NCBI GenBank assembly: GCA_947579605.1
Contig: OX388317.1
Span: 24,943,384 to 25,007,383 of the forward strand
Length of the DNA: 64,000 nt
Direction: 5' to 3'
From: Athripsodes cinereus
Lineage: Eukaryota > Arthropoda > Insecta > Trichoptera > Leptoceridae
Part shown: in pieces, positions 52,010 through 62,261 of the stretch
Numbering within the stretch: the first letter of the stretch is position 1
How the letters are laid out: every line of letters starts with the position of its first letter
The notes under the pieces: generated by a model
Told to the model about the DNA's origin: nothing
Databases searched by the model: none
Seen by the model: only the letters and a program-made list of their open reading frames with translations
Program-made: the position numbers and the translations under genes

Positions 52010-52723
52010 AGGGCCCCTTTAGCAAAAACGATAAAACATTCAATTTTCAACAAGTTTGGTACACAAACTCTCAAAACTTGTTGACCCTACGAACATTTTG
52101 ATTTGATAACATATGAAAACAAATATTAATTACCAATATCAAACTTCAATTTAAAAAATAAACTCGATTTTAGCTTCATAGTATTCGTTTATAAAAAAGC
52201 ATATTTCTAAAAATCGAATTCGGGGGTGTGTTTTGTACATAAATGCACGAGAATCCTACAAATTTTGATATATTTATTTTATTGATAATATTTAGATAGT
52301 TATTACAATTATAGAACAAAATAAATCTATTTTTTTTGTTTTTTCATGGATATTGACCGACTTAAAGAATTTTTTTTTGATATAATTTCTCATATTTTGA
52401 AACCAAAAATCACAACATGAACTCAATTTTTTGTATACCAAAAAAAGTTTGCTAAAATCTATAGTATTTATGTGCTTGATAGGATGACTAAAAAATATAT
52501 ACATTTTACAAATAATTTGTATTTTGATATAACAAAGAGTACCTAAATAAATCTCGTCAGTCTGCGATTTATTTATTTTTTAGTAAAAAACTAATATTGG
52601 TAATAAATATTTGATTTTTATTTTATCAAATCAATATGTTCGCAAGGGTCAGCAAGTTTTGGCAGTTTGTCGATCAAAATTGTTGAAAATAGAATATTTT
52701 ACAGTTTTTGCTAAACGGGGCCC
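52010..52723 (-). mobile_element. TTAA-flanked inverted-repeat element, copy 2
   Basis: TTAA is at 52006-52009 and 52724-52727. It is homologous over its whole length to 50667-51388 in opposite orientation, so the two frame 620 bp as a large inverted repeat. Confidence 0.85.
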
Positions 52724-52727
52724 TTAA

Positions 52728-53290
52728 TCCATCCAATTCATGTCCATTGGTCGCGCCAATGGAGTTTTTGACACTTTTACAAATATTTTGTAAACGTTTT
52801 AACGTTCTTTTTAACATTTGTAAATAACATATCAACTATTTTTTGTAACTCATAAGTATATTGTTCGGGAATAAGATTCCAGTAATGTGTAGGTATCATA
52901 GATATATAATGTACTATACTGCTTTATTTATACTAATAAATATTTTTTTAACAAATTTGTATTTTATTTTTAAGCTGTGTGGTATGCCACCCATCTTGAA
53001 TGTCTTATTTTTTGTTGACACGGGGAGGACGACTTACGTGTTTGTTACAAGTAGTTAGTCCGCTGGCTACCCCGCTCGTGGGAAATACCGTGATGGTGTC
53101 AATAAATGAAAATTTTGTTTTTATATATGTTTTATGAATGGGTCGCCGGCAAAGAATAGGTCTCCCACTCTTTTAAGTAAGTTTTCAAATGTCCTGTAAA
53201 AGTAATAAAATGTTTAATGACAAAACCTCCCCATACTTAATATATCAAATTTATTTCTACCGATTCTAAGTTGTAACTAGCTTGTGGCTT
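52728..53290. other. Spacer with two repeat-family pieces
   Basis: 52975-53098 is a good copy of the 'gctggctac..gccgtgatgg' family 3' half. 53140-53225 ('gaataggtctcccactctt', 'aaatgtcctgtaaaag') is its 5' half in unusual order. Confidence 0.6.
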
Positions 53291-53294
53291 GTGG

Positions 53295-53398
53295 TATTCT
53301 TTGGCTAGCCGGAAGATATTGCCTCCAGGCAATACATAAGCTCGCTAATTGCTCATGATTTTTTTTGATCAATAAAGATCTATTATTATTATTCTTTG
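53295..53398 (+). mobile_element. LINE 3'-end fragment with (tta)n tail
   Basis: 'agatattgcctccaggcaat' and 'gatcaataaagatctattat' match 40130-40205 and 19138-19235. Confidence 0.6.
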
Positions 53399-53476
53399 TC
53401 TTCTCTAAGTGCCGTCACCTCTGCGAAAGTTGGCAATCATTAAAGTTATTTCCACTTTGTTGACTGCGGCCCTGTT

Positions 53477-53664
53477 GCCTGAGTCAATAACACATTTTCA
53501 CGTTACGTTTTCGTTCCGTTAACGTGTGAGTATAGACGAAGTTGCGCCAAAGTGTTAATTTTCGTAAATCTTAGCAACGAGATTGACACTTGCTTGCAAC
53601 TTCGTCTATACTCGAACGTTAACGGAACGAAAACGTAACGTGAAAATGTGTTATTGACTCAGGC
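53477..53664. mobile_element. MITE with about 70-bp inverted ends
   Basis: 'gcctgagtcaataacacatt' pairs with 'aatgtgttattgactcaggc' and the match continues inward to 'gacgaagttgc' against 'gcaacttcgtc'. Confidence 0.88.
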
Positions 53665-53669
53665 CTCTG

Positions 53670-53809
53670 GGCCCTAAGTCTGATTGCTCGCACCGTCAGT
53701 AACGCTACATTATCTCCATGGTAACAACGGAAATTGCTAATGTTGCGCCATTGTTACCATGGAGATAATGTAGCGTTACTGACGGTGCGAGCAATCAGAC
53801 TTATGGCCG
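53670..53809. mobile_element. MITE 'gtaacgctacattatctcc' family, copy 2
   Basis: 'cctaagtctgattgctcgca' pairs with 'tgcgagcaatcagacttatg'. It is the least diverged copy of the family, with arms nearly perfect. Confidence 0.88.
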
Positions 53810-53921
53810 GTTTCAATAATCTATCTATCCGCTACTGTCGATTGAAATCTATTGTGTTCTATATTTTAAATCATAGATTTCAATCGACAGTCACGGATAG
53901 ATAGGTTATTGAAACCGGCCA
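53804..53921. mobile_element. MITE with about 50-bp inverted ends
   Basis: 'tggccggtttcaataatcta' pairs with 'taggttattgaaaccggcca', then 'gtcgattgaaatct' with 'agatttcaatcgac'. It touches the previous MITE. Confidence 0.85.
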
Positions 53922-54130
53922 TTAGAGCCCTGAAGAGCGATGTGGTGCTGCTTCTGAAACATTTTCTCAAATTATGCAGCTAAGAGATTCTTCTCCGACC
54001 TAGTCCTTGTGGTAAAAATGTTGAAATACTCTATCCATAACTAATCGATGAGAAAATAAAACGTTATTATCCTTTTGATACGTATTTTTTAATACAAATG
54101 TATTTCCTCTTAATTTCTTTTATTTTTCAG

Positions 54131-54366
54131 CTTTGTATTTGAGATCCAGCAAAGGGAAGCGTTTATTACTAATTGACGGATATCCACTCTCCGCCAACAA
54201 GACATTCGTGAATAAAGACAAGACATTCTGGGTGTGTTCTACTCACAGGAAAAAAGGATGCAAGGCTCGAGCCACCACTGTTAAAGACTTGGTCGTCGTA
54301 CATTTGAACCTGCATGATCATCCTAAACCAAATTCCCACTACTTCAGTAGAAGAGATTTTGAATAA
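54131..54366 (+). CDS. mod(mdg4): FLYWCH zinc-finger terminal exon 18
   Basis: The acceptor is 'ttaatttcttttatttttcag', phase 1 (ct). It encodes 77 residues, then TAA. It opens the third subfamily: LYLRSSKGKRLLLIDGYPLS, core FWVCSTHRKKGC and LHDHPKPN. Seven residues separate C35 and C43; ligands H61 and H63 form HDH, not HNH. The linker before the finger (NKTFVNKDKT) is two residues longer than in the first subfamily. The tail HYFSRRDFE is unlike the KYVxxxGxYVKV ending of exons 1-16. The closest relative is exon 21 (CSTHRKKGCKARA, LHDHPKP). Confidence 0.91.
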
Positions 54367-55136
54367 TAATTTATTGAAAAATTTTCTGTCCCACAATTGG
54401 TCCATTCCATCAATTCGTACATTATGACATCTGGTCATCCTCTTTGTGCTATGAAAATATTCTTAAAACATCCAAAACGGGTGGCATGCCTCATTGCTTA
54501 ATGGAAATTAATATCTTGTTGGTGATGCTTATCTTCAATAGCACACTCAAAAACCCACAGAAGAAATGAGAGACCTGCCAATCTCCCTGAGACTGTAAGG
54601 TTTTCGTAATACTCCACGATAGTCATGTGATATTTCAGCATTGAGGCATGTTTCGTTTCCTGAATTTTTTAATTTATTCGGCTTGGGAAAGGTAGTCTTT
54701 TGATATGTTTTTGCATTCAAAGAACCTGTCCTCTGCTATTTTTGTTACCTCGTATTCTAGTCACTGCATTGCACAAAAGTTGCTTATTTCTGTTTATTTC
54801 ATTCCCATCTATTTTTACTGTAAGGTTTAATTAATTAATTTATTTATTTGTATATTTAAAAAAAAATGATATATAATAAATATTATAAATGAACATATTA
54901 CAATAATTTTCTTTCAAGTCCTATTCATCATGAGATATATTACGGAATCTGAAGATCGGTTCATTTCAAAACTTCTTCGATCTTACATATTATACGAGTG
55001 TGTAGGTTAATTGAGTCATTTATACTGTTAACTTCTGAGCACAGGACCCATGTAAGATATCTTTCGAGTTAAATATTTTTTTTATATTTCATTACTTATT
55101 GTTCTACATTATTAATAAATTATTTGTCCTTTTTAG
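54367..55136. other. Spacer between exons 18 and 19
   Basis: A minus fragment of the 'gctggctac' repeat family lies at 54455-54515 ('aaacgggtggcatgcctcat'). The rest is AT-rich. Confidence 0.5.
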
Positions 55137-55366
55137 CTCAATATTTGACGTCATTTAGAGGAAATCTTCTATTATTTCTCGACGGCTTCACATTCTCTTG
55201 TGCAAGTACTACTGAAACCGGTAAGAAATATTGGACGTGCTCTGCAAGAAAGAGAGGTTGCAAGGCTCGCATCACCACATTCCAGGATCGCATCATTCTC
55301 ATCACTGGCTCTCATAATCATTCTGAGCAGACGGAGAGCTATTTTAAAAAGCACAGTAGACATTAA
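55137..55366 (+). CDS. mod(mdg4): FLYWCH zinc-finger terminal exon 19
   Basis: The acceptor is 'tatttgtcctttttag', phase 1 (ct). It encodes 75 residues, then TAA. It starts QYLTSFRGNLLLFLDGFTFS; the core is YWTCSARKRGC and GSHNHSEQ. Six residues separate C34 and C41; ligands are H59 and H61. It keeps the third-subfamily KAR after the second Cys but has the HNH form of the first two subfamilies. The tail is SYFKKHSRH. A 70-bp tandem duplication lies in its 3' region at 55590-55730. Confidence 0.9.
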
Positions 55367-55589
55367 AATAATTATTTATCAGTATCAATATCTAGTCATA
55401 TTTTCGTAACAATTCCTTATCTATATTACACAAGCATATTTTTTTCAGGGAGAATATTTGAGATCTAATTAGGTTTATAGTTAAACATGATTTTTTGTAT
55501 TTGCTTAAAGTTTGTTTGTAGGTCTTAAATTACTTTTGATGAAACGACCGAAATGCATAATGTGCTTTTGTGATTGAAAATGACATACA

Positions 55590-55730
55590 TACTTTATTAT
55601 TTAAACTTCAAATTTTGAATTTATAAAATACTTTAAATCTTGGATGATATTCATTTTGATACTTTATTATTTAAACTTTAAATTTTGAATGTATAAAAGA
55701 TTTTAAATCTTGGATAATATTCATTTTGAT
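55590..55730. repeat. Tandem duplication, 70 bp x 2
   Basis: 'tactttattatttaaactt' and onward starts at 55590 and again at 55660 with a few substitutions. Confidence 0.85.
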
Positions 55731-57100
55731 CTCTTAAAATATAATTTCTTTCTTGAAGATGAAATCATACTGTTTGTACGAGCATATTACGTCGATTGGT
55801 AAATATTTGTACGTTTCTGGCGTACAGGTCAATAACTAGCAACGCCATAATCAAATGTATCATTATTTGATTTTGGGAGTTAACTTGCATAATTAAATTT
55901 TGTAAATATTTGCATAAATGTTTTTGCTAATAATAATTTTACTCTCTGGTGTCCAAGTCAACTGTCAGATGCGTTGTATTGTGAATCGAATATACCGACA
56001 TGATGTTTTTCAGTTTTTTTAGATTCCTTAACATGTATGTGTTCTTTGAATTGAATTTTTTTTAATCAACTTTGAAAATTATTTAAATTGTTGTTCTGTG
56101 TACAAAAATAAATATCTTTTTTAAATTACACCATCCATACTTTCTCAAACGTTCTCGCGGTTCAATGAGTCGGCACTAGCATATATATGTAGCTAAGTAA
56201 GATTGTTGAAAAAGGGACCTTCATTGATCTTCTTTGCTTTGATTTTTATATGAGTTGTTTCTTTTCTTTTTTTAAGTTCTAATTTTATAGCAGTTTTTAA
56301 TTTTGATTTCCATGATTGTTTTTGTTTTTGTAAAAAAAATACGTTCTATCATTGTCAAATTGCTGATGTATTTTTCAGTCAAAATAATCAAATCTTACAG
56401 AGGTTGAAAGATATTAAATAGTAGACGAGCACTCATACTCATCACATTGGCGCCTGGAACATGGCAAAACAGCTTGGCAATGCACTGACAAAAATTGTTA
56501 ACCCTGAGTTTTCGTGGTGGACAATTAAGTTGGTGAATATTATAGCATTCATTAGGATCAGAAACCATGTATAAGTTATTTGAAGAAATACAATGATCCA
56601 TGGACAAAAGATTTAGTGGATTCTTTTTTAAGGATTCAGGATGGTACCTTGAGGCACCTCGTGCCGTGGCTACGTACTTACAATAGTTGCAGTGTTTTTT
56701 CATGGGTTATATTAGTAAATGAGCATTTTAAGTTTTTATTGTCATTATTTATTTAATTTTTATATATTTCCTGATATTTCTCGTAATTTTCCCATCCAAA
56801 AATGAATACAGATAGATATTTTGATGTTTAAATACTCGAGTATGAAACCAATAAACTTGTTTTCATGTTTTAGTATGCCTTTTATTAAAAATTCATTTCA
56901 TACGTCATCCAGGTATTTCCTCCATAAATTCCTTTCCATAACTATCTTCAGGACCCTAGTTAATTTATCTGGTATATACACTGATCTCCACCAGTACCAG
57001 TCAAAAATCGTCTATTAATTCAGAACAGAGTGATCTCTAACCAATGTTTAGGATTTTTTAAATATATTTCTTCTTTACTAATATATATTTTTTGTTTTAG
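55731..57100. other. Intron-like spacer before exon 20
   Basis: AT-rich, 1.37 kb. The minus ORF at 56395-56703 has no recognisable domain and lies in ordinary-looking sequence; I do not support it. No repeat family recognised. Confidence 0.45.
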
Positions 57101-57333
57101 CTCAATATGTGCGTTCGCTGAGAGGAAACAAGTTATTGGTTATCGATGGATTCTCATATTCAGTCAACAAGGTTGTAGTGACCGGAAAAACCTTTTGGAC
57201 TTGCTCATATAGGAGGAGAGGATGTAAGGCAAGAGCGCAAACAGTGAGAGACGTCATTGTCTCCAAATTCGGAAGACACGAACATCCTAAACCGGATGAG
57301 GATTACTTTAGGAGACATAGTGCTATATTATAG
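57101..57333 (+). CDS. mod(mdg4): FLYWCH zinc-finger terminal exon 20
   Basis: The acceptor is 'atatattttttgttttag', phase 1 (ct). It encodes 76 residues, then TAG. It starts QYVRSLRGNKLLVIDGFSYS; the core is FWTCSYRRRGC and GRHEHPKP. Six residues separate C34 and C41; ligands H59 and H61 form HEH. The YFRRHSAIL tail is shared in type with exons 19 and 21. The KARAQTVRDVIVSKFG strand links it to exon 21. It is a third-subfamily member. Confidence 0.91.
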
Positions 57334-58490
57334 AAGATTTATTCTACTATGTATTATTTTTTATGCTAGCGTTAAACTCAAAAGGAATGAAACATTCAAT
57401 TTGTAAAAAAAATATTCATTAAAGGAGCAGGGAAGTGTTCATCAAAATTTTATCTTCGAAAATATTAGTATCGTTTCTTGTTGATTCGTTAATTTTTTTA
57501 CATATACATACATACATACATACATAAGGGTCTAAGAAATAAAGAAGTCTCAAAACGAAGGATTTTTAATAGTTTTTTTTAACGTAAATAAATTTTAACG
57601 ATTTTACAGGTTATTTTTAACATTGAGGTTTAAAGTTTACCACATATTTAACTTCTTTTACTAACTATTAACAATAAATGCCCAACAATTTTTGATTGTT
57701 AAAAAAATAACAATTTCTAATACGTTTGTAAAGTATGACGTCAGCTTTTGCACTACAAACTCTGTCTCACTTTCTCATACTAAAGTGGGTGCTTTAAAGC
57801 AGAATTTCATCAAAAATTAGAAAAAGATTGTTGATAATAAGCACATATTTTTTTAAATATTTTTTAAAATGTAAATTATATTTTTGTATATTTTATTTAT
57901 TAATTTATTTATGAAATTTATTTAAACACTGAATGATGATAAAATGCGAACCAGGTATTGGTACTTCGGCATTTTAGTTTAAATATGGTTAACTACAATA
58001 AGTTCATTAATATTAGTAAAAAAGTAAAAAAGTTATTTTTTTTTATATTAATAAGTTCATTAATAACAAAAAAAAGAACAGATTATAAAAATGAAGATAT
58101 CAGTTATTTACCTATACCAACTTAAAAAGAATAATAGACTCCAAATTTAAAATCTCGTATATCTTGTGGGGGCACAAAATTTTGTTTATCTCAAAGTGGG
58201 CAGTGGTAAAAAGGTCGAGAACCTATGATTTAATGGGTAAGGAAAGTTATTTGGATCATAGACGTATTACATCATTGGCTAGAAAATTAAACAAAAATTG
58301 TTACTGTCAGTGAAACAGCAAATTGATGTAAATATGTAGAGTGATATTAATTTTGGAATCTGAATTCTAAGAGAGTTACTACACATCTATTCTATGTTTA
58401 TATGTCGATGTTCAAATTCATATAATTATAATTAACAATAAAATAATTTTAATTGTTCGAGGGTTTGTGTGTTCACATTGTTTTTTTTAA
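57334..58490. other. Spacer and 3'UTR of exon 20
   Basis: A (acat)n microsatellite is at about 57504-57525. A short repeat (gtgaaacagcaa .. ggaatctgaattctaaga) at about 58310-58375 matches 51580-51650. No gene. Confidence 0.45.
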
Positions 58491-58664
58491 TGTATCGAAA
58501 CAGTAACACTGTTTATTTTTCACTCTAATGCATAAAAACTTGAGAGCTTTCGTCAAAAAAGCTTGACATTATCATGTTCTTTTGATAATATCTAGCTATC
58601 TTAACGAAACATTTTAGTATATAATCATTTGAATGAAAAATAAACAGTGTTGTTTTGAAACATT
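58491..58664. mobile_element. MITE related to 1-195
   Basis: 'taacactgtttatttttcac' pairs with 'gaaaaataaacagtgttg'. The inside has 'gagctttcgtcaaaaaagct', matching the copy at the window's left edge. Confidence 0.7.
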
Positions 58665-58923
58665 TTTAAAATTCTTTAATAATTTTTATCATCCGGTCTT
58701 GCACATAAGTTCTCGTTGTACTGTGTTTTGAAACTAGATTAAAATACTTTCAATTTTTTCATATAACATGAACGTATCAAAACACCGATTATTTTATGTA
58801 GATATATGTAGTATTTCACCTGGAGAATAACAAACCAGCGGAAATTTGTGGATTTTTGAAGCAAATAATTTATTATTTTCATTTTTCGTATGTGTTAGAC
58901 GTTTCACAAGTAGGTATATTTAA

Positions 58924-59125
58924 GGTATGAAGTAAACACTTAACTTTTTTATAAATACACACTATATTTTATAAAGGAGTAGACAATTGTTTCGTCTTTT
59001 ACCAAGACATTATCAATACTAATAGGTATTATTATAATGTCTTGGTAAAAGACGAAACAATTGTCTACTCATTTATAAAATATAGTGTGTACTTATAAAA
59101 AAAAGTTAAGTGTTTACTTCATACC
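58924..59125. repeat. Long palindrome (foldback), arms about 95 bp
   Basis: 'ggtatgaagtaaacacttaa' pairs with 'ttaagtgtttacttcatacc', and 'caattgtttcgtcttttacc' pairs with 'ggtaaaagacgaaacaattg'; the loop is only about 15 bases. An older copy split by a LINE is at 2166-2246 and 3136-3205. Confidence 0.88.
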
Positions 59126-59843
59126 ATAATGGAAAATACGCAAAAAGTTACGGATTATATTAAAAATAGGTACCTACCTATATTTAAATTTTTACGTTTA
59201 ACTGATGTTTAGGTTAGGTTTGGGTTGGTCTGGTGTTATTTTATACTTCATAGCACATTATTTATTAACAATAAATTATCTTTATGTTTGACTCATTGTG
59301 GGTTTGGATAAGGTTAGGTCTGGTGTTATTTTATGCAACAGCATTCTGTACAAACCATGCAAATAATTAATTTTGTGTTCATAAAATCGACCAAATTTAG
59401 ATGGACTAGGTATCACATTTTCACAGGTGAAATACTATGATATTAGGTGAATAACATAAGTTAACAAATTTAATTTTGATGCGTTCGTCTTATCTGAAAT
59501 TTTATTAATATTTTATTTATGTAATATATAATTATAGTTAAATATATCATTAAGAAGGCTAGAAAAAATATATTTGTTCACTATTATATTGGTTAAAATA
59601 TTTTAAATGCATGCATCACGGTGTGACTTATCTTGCAAAATAAAGTGCAATGTATTGTCATACGAACTTAACCAACTGTACTGCAAAATATTTTAGGTCG
59701 ATGTATGAGTGTAGGTACATATTTTACAAATAATAATTATAAATGTATATTATGAATATTTTAATCTAAGTCCAAATATAATATTATATTAAAAATACAT
59801 AGTACCTAAATATTCCACAAATTAATAATAATATTTTTAGTTT
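59126..59843. other. Spacer
   Basis: AT-rich. 'gttaggtctggtgttatttta'-like wording occurs twice (about 59218 and 59310), a short local duplication. No gene. Confidence 0.45.
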
Positions 59844-61275
59844 GTACGTGTATTTTTATGCAATAAATGTTTTGTCATTTGATTTTTTGTTTGAACTGTG
59901 GTGTTAATATATCAACGAATGAAGAACTGTATTCCGTATAATCAATGAATGGTAAGGTTTTGCCAGTGAGCAGCGATTATTGTTAAGGTACACTTTACAG
60001 ATTATTGTCTATTGTCTTATAGGTACATGTATTTTAATGCAATAAATGTTTTGTCATTTGATTTTTTGTTTGAACTGTGGTGTTAATATATCAACGAATG
60101 AAGAACTGTATTCCGTATAATCAATGAATGGTAAGGTTTTGCCAGTGAGCAGCGATTATTGTTAAGGTACACTTTACAGATTATTGTCTATTGTCTTATA
60201 GGTACGTGTATTTTATGCAATAAATGTTTTGTCATTTGATTTATTGTTTGAACTGTGGTATTAATATATCAACGAATGAAGAACTGTATTCCGTATAATC
60301 AATGAATGGTAAGGTTTTGCCAGTGAGCAGCGATTATTGTTAAGGTACACTTTACAGATTATTGTCTATTGTCTTATAGGTACGTGTATTTTAATGCAAT
60401 AAATGTTTTGTCATTTGATTTTTTGTTTGAACTGTGGTGTTAATATATCAACGAATGAAGAACTGTATTCCGTATAATCAATGAATGGTAAGGTTTTGAC
60501 AGTGAGCAGCGATTATTGTTAAGGTACACTTTACAGATTATTGTCTATTGTCTTATAGGTACGTGTATTTTTATGCAATAAATGTTTTGTCATTTGATTT
60601 TTTGTTTGAACTGTGGTGTTAATATATCAACGAATGAAGAACTGTATTCCGTATAATCAATGAATGGTAAGGTTTTGCCAGTGAGCAGCGATTATTGTTA
60701 AGGTACACTTTACAGATTATTGTCTATTGTCTTATAGGTACGTGTATTTTTATGCAATAAATGTTTTGTCATTTGATTTTTTGTTTGAACTGTGGTATTA
60801 ATATATCAACGAATGAAGAACTGTATTCCGTATAATCAATGAATGGTAAGGTTTTGACAGTGAGCAGCGATTATTGTTAAGGTACACTTTACAGATTATT
60901 GTCTATTGTCTTATAGGTACGTGTATTTTTATGCAATAAATGTTTTGTCATTTGATTTTTTGTTTGAACTGTGGTATTAATATATCAACGAATGAAGAAC
61001 TGTATTCCGTATAATCAATGAATGGTAAGGTTTTGACAGTGAGCAGCGATTATTGTTAAGGTACACTTTACAGATTATTGTCTATTGTCTTATAGGTACG
61101 TGTATTTTTATGCAATAAATGTTTTGTCATTTGATTTTTTGTTTGAACTGTGGTGTTAATATATCAACGAATGAAGAACTGTATTCCGTATAATCAATGA
61201 ATGGTAAGGTTTTGCCAGTGAGCAGCGATTATTGTTAAGGTACACTTTACAGATTATTGTCTATTGTCTTATAGG
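59844..61275. repeat. Tandem array, 179 bp x 8
   Basis: Units start at 59844, 60023, 60202, 60380, 60559, 60738, 60917 and 61096 (period 179, once 178). They are nearly identical; variable sites include gtacatg/gtacgtg, ttgccag/ttgacag and ggtgtta/ggtatta. Each unit contains 'aatggtaaggt' (like a 5' splice site) and 'ttttgccagtgag' and 'tgtcttatag' (like 3' splice sites). No ORF crosses the units. It is in the intron-like space before exon 21. Recent amplification by unequal exchange or rolling-circle insertion is likely. Confidence 0.95.
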
Positions 61276-61721
61276 TTTCTGCAAGAACTAATACGTAAAT
61301 ATGTAAGTAAATAATCTTAAAATATTTAAAAATTATCAGGTTATTCTATTGCATTAAGGGGGCAACGATTGAGAAAATAGTTTGTTTAGTAAAAATGTCT
61401 TCTCACCATTTGTCCTTACAAGCATCAATATTCGTACGTATGCCTATTTCACAGTTACCTATTTTCAGGAGCAACATTAGACAGGAATGATATTTTTTCT
61501 TTCTCTTTCTTTGTTTTGTACTGTACTGGCAGTTAAAAAGGATCATAAAATCAAACATGGGCTGGTTAAGTACAATAATTATGTTGAATCTTTATTATAT
61601 TATATGGTGTTAAAATATTTGTATATTGGTAATTTTTTTAAATCAATAAAAAAAGTCAATATAATAAATTCAGCGGTGAGAGATTTTGTCATTTACTTAA
61701 TCGCATTCTTTCTCATTTTAG
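61276..61721. other. Intron end before exon 21
   Basis: AT-rich. The in-frame open stretch back to 61487 is intronic; the acceptor at 61721 is supported by alignment with exons 18-20. Confidence 0.6.
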
Positions 61722-61963
61722 CTCAGTTCCTGAGATCCAATAGAGGAAACAGATTACTGTTGATCGATGGGTACTCCTATTCAGTGAACAAGCTTTCCAA
61801 TAAAATAGGCAAAACATTCTGGGTGTGTTCAACTCACAGGAAGAAAGGTTGTAAGGCTCGAGCCCATACTTACAAAGATGTCGTACTATCTCATTTTGGT
61901 TTACACGATCATCCTAAGCCTGATGCAAGTTATTTCAGGAAAAGGGTGTACACATTTGAATAA
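61722..61963 (+). CDS. mod(mdg4): FLYWCH zinc-finger terminal exon 21
   Basis: The acceptor is 'cattctttctcattttag', phase 1 (ct). It encodes 79 residues, then TAA. It starts QFLRSNRGNRLLLIDGYSYS; the core is FWVCSTHRKKGC and LHDHPKPD. Seven residues separate C35 and C43; ligands H61 and H63 form HDH. The tail is SYFRKRVYTFE. It is the sister of exon 18 rather than of its neighbour exon 20, so the third subfamily did not grow by simple neighbour-to-neighbour copying. It is the last array member in this window; more may follow downstream. Confidence 0.91.
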
Positions 61964-61972
61964 ATCCAGTGG

Positions 61973-62205
61973 AATAGATCTCCCACTCTTTTCTGTACAA
62001 TTTAGAGTGTTCTGTAAAAGGAATGTGTTCGTAAAATATCACGTAGGCATTCAGTATCTTTAATTCAGAAATGCTATGATATTTAAACTTTTCTGAAGAT
62101 TTTGTTTTTCTATGCCAATAAAAAGAAGATCTGGGTGTTCATTACATGCGATTAGTCCACTTTGCTCCTTTTGTGAAGGTGCTAATAGAATGATAGTCAA
62201 AAGTC
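61973..62205 (+). repeat. Full-length member of the 'gctggctac..gccgtgatgg' repeat family
   Basis: 'gatctcccactcttttctgt', 'agagtgttctgtaaaagga', 'gcgattagtccacttt' and 'gaaggtgctaatagaatgat' are in family order, beginning 10 bp after the exon 21 stop. Confidence 0.6.
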
Positions 62206-62261
62206 ACCATTTCTTCAACTATATGTAGAATTTAAAAAAAAATGTCGTAGGCTCTCCTGGG

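Noticed and set aside
56395..56703. 102-codon minus ORF between exons 19 and 20
   Set aside because: No recognisable motif or initiation context; Cys-rich look is not a known zinc pattern. Left out for lack of support.
59844..61275. CRISPR array
   Set aside because: The repeats are 179 bp and directly adjoining, without unique spacers, in eukaryotic DNA.
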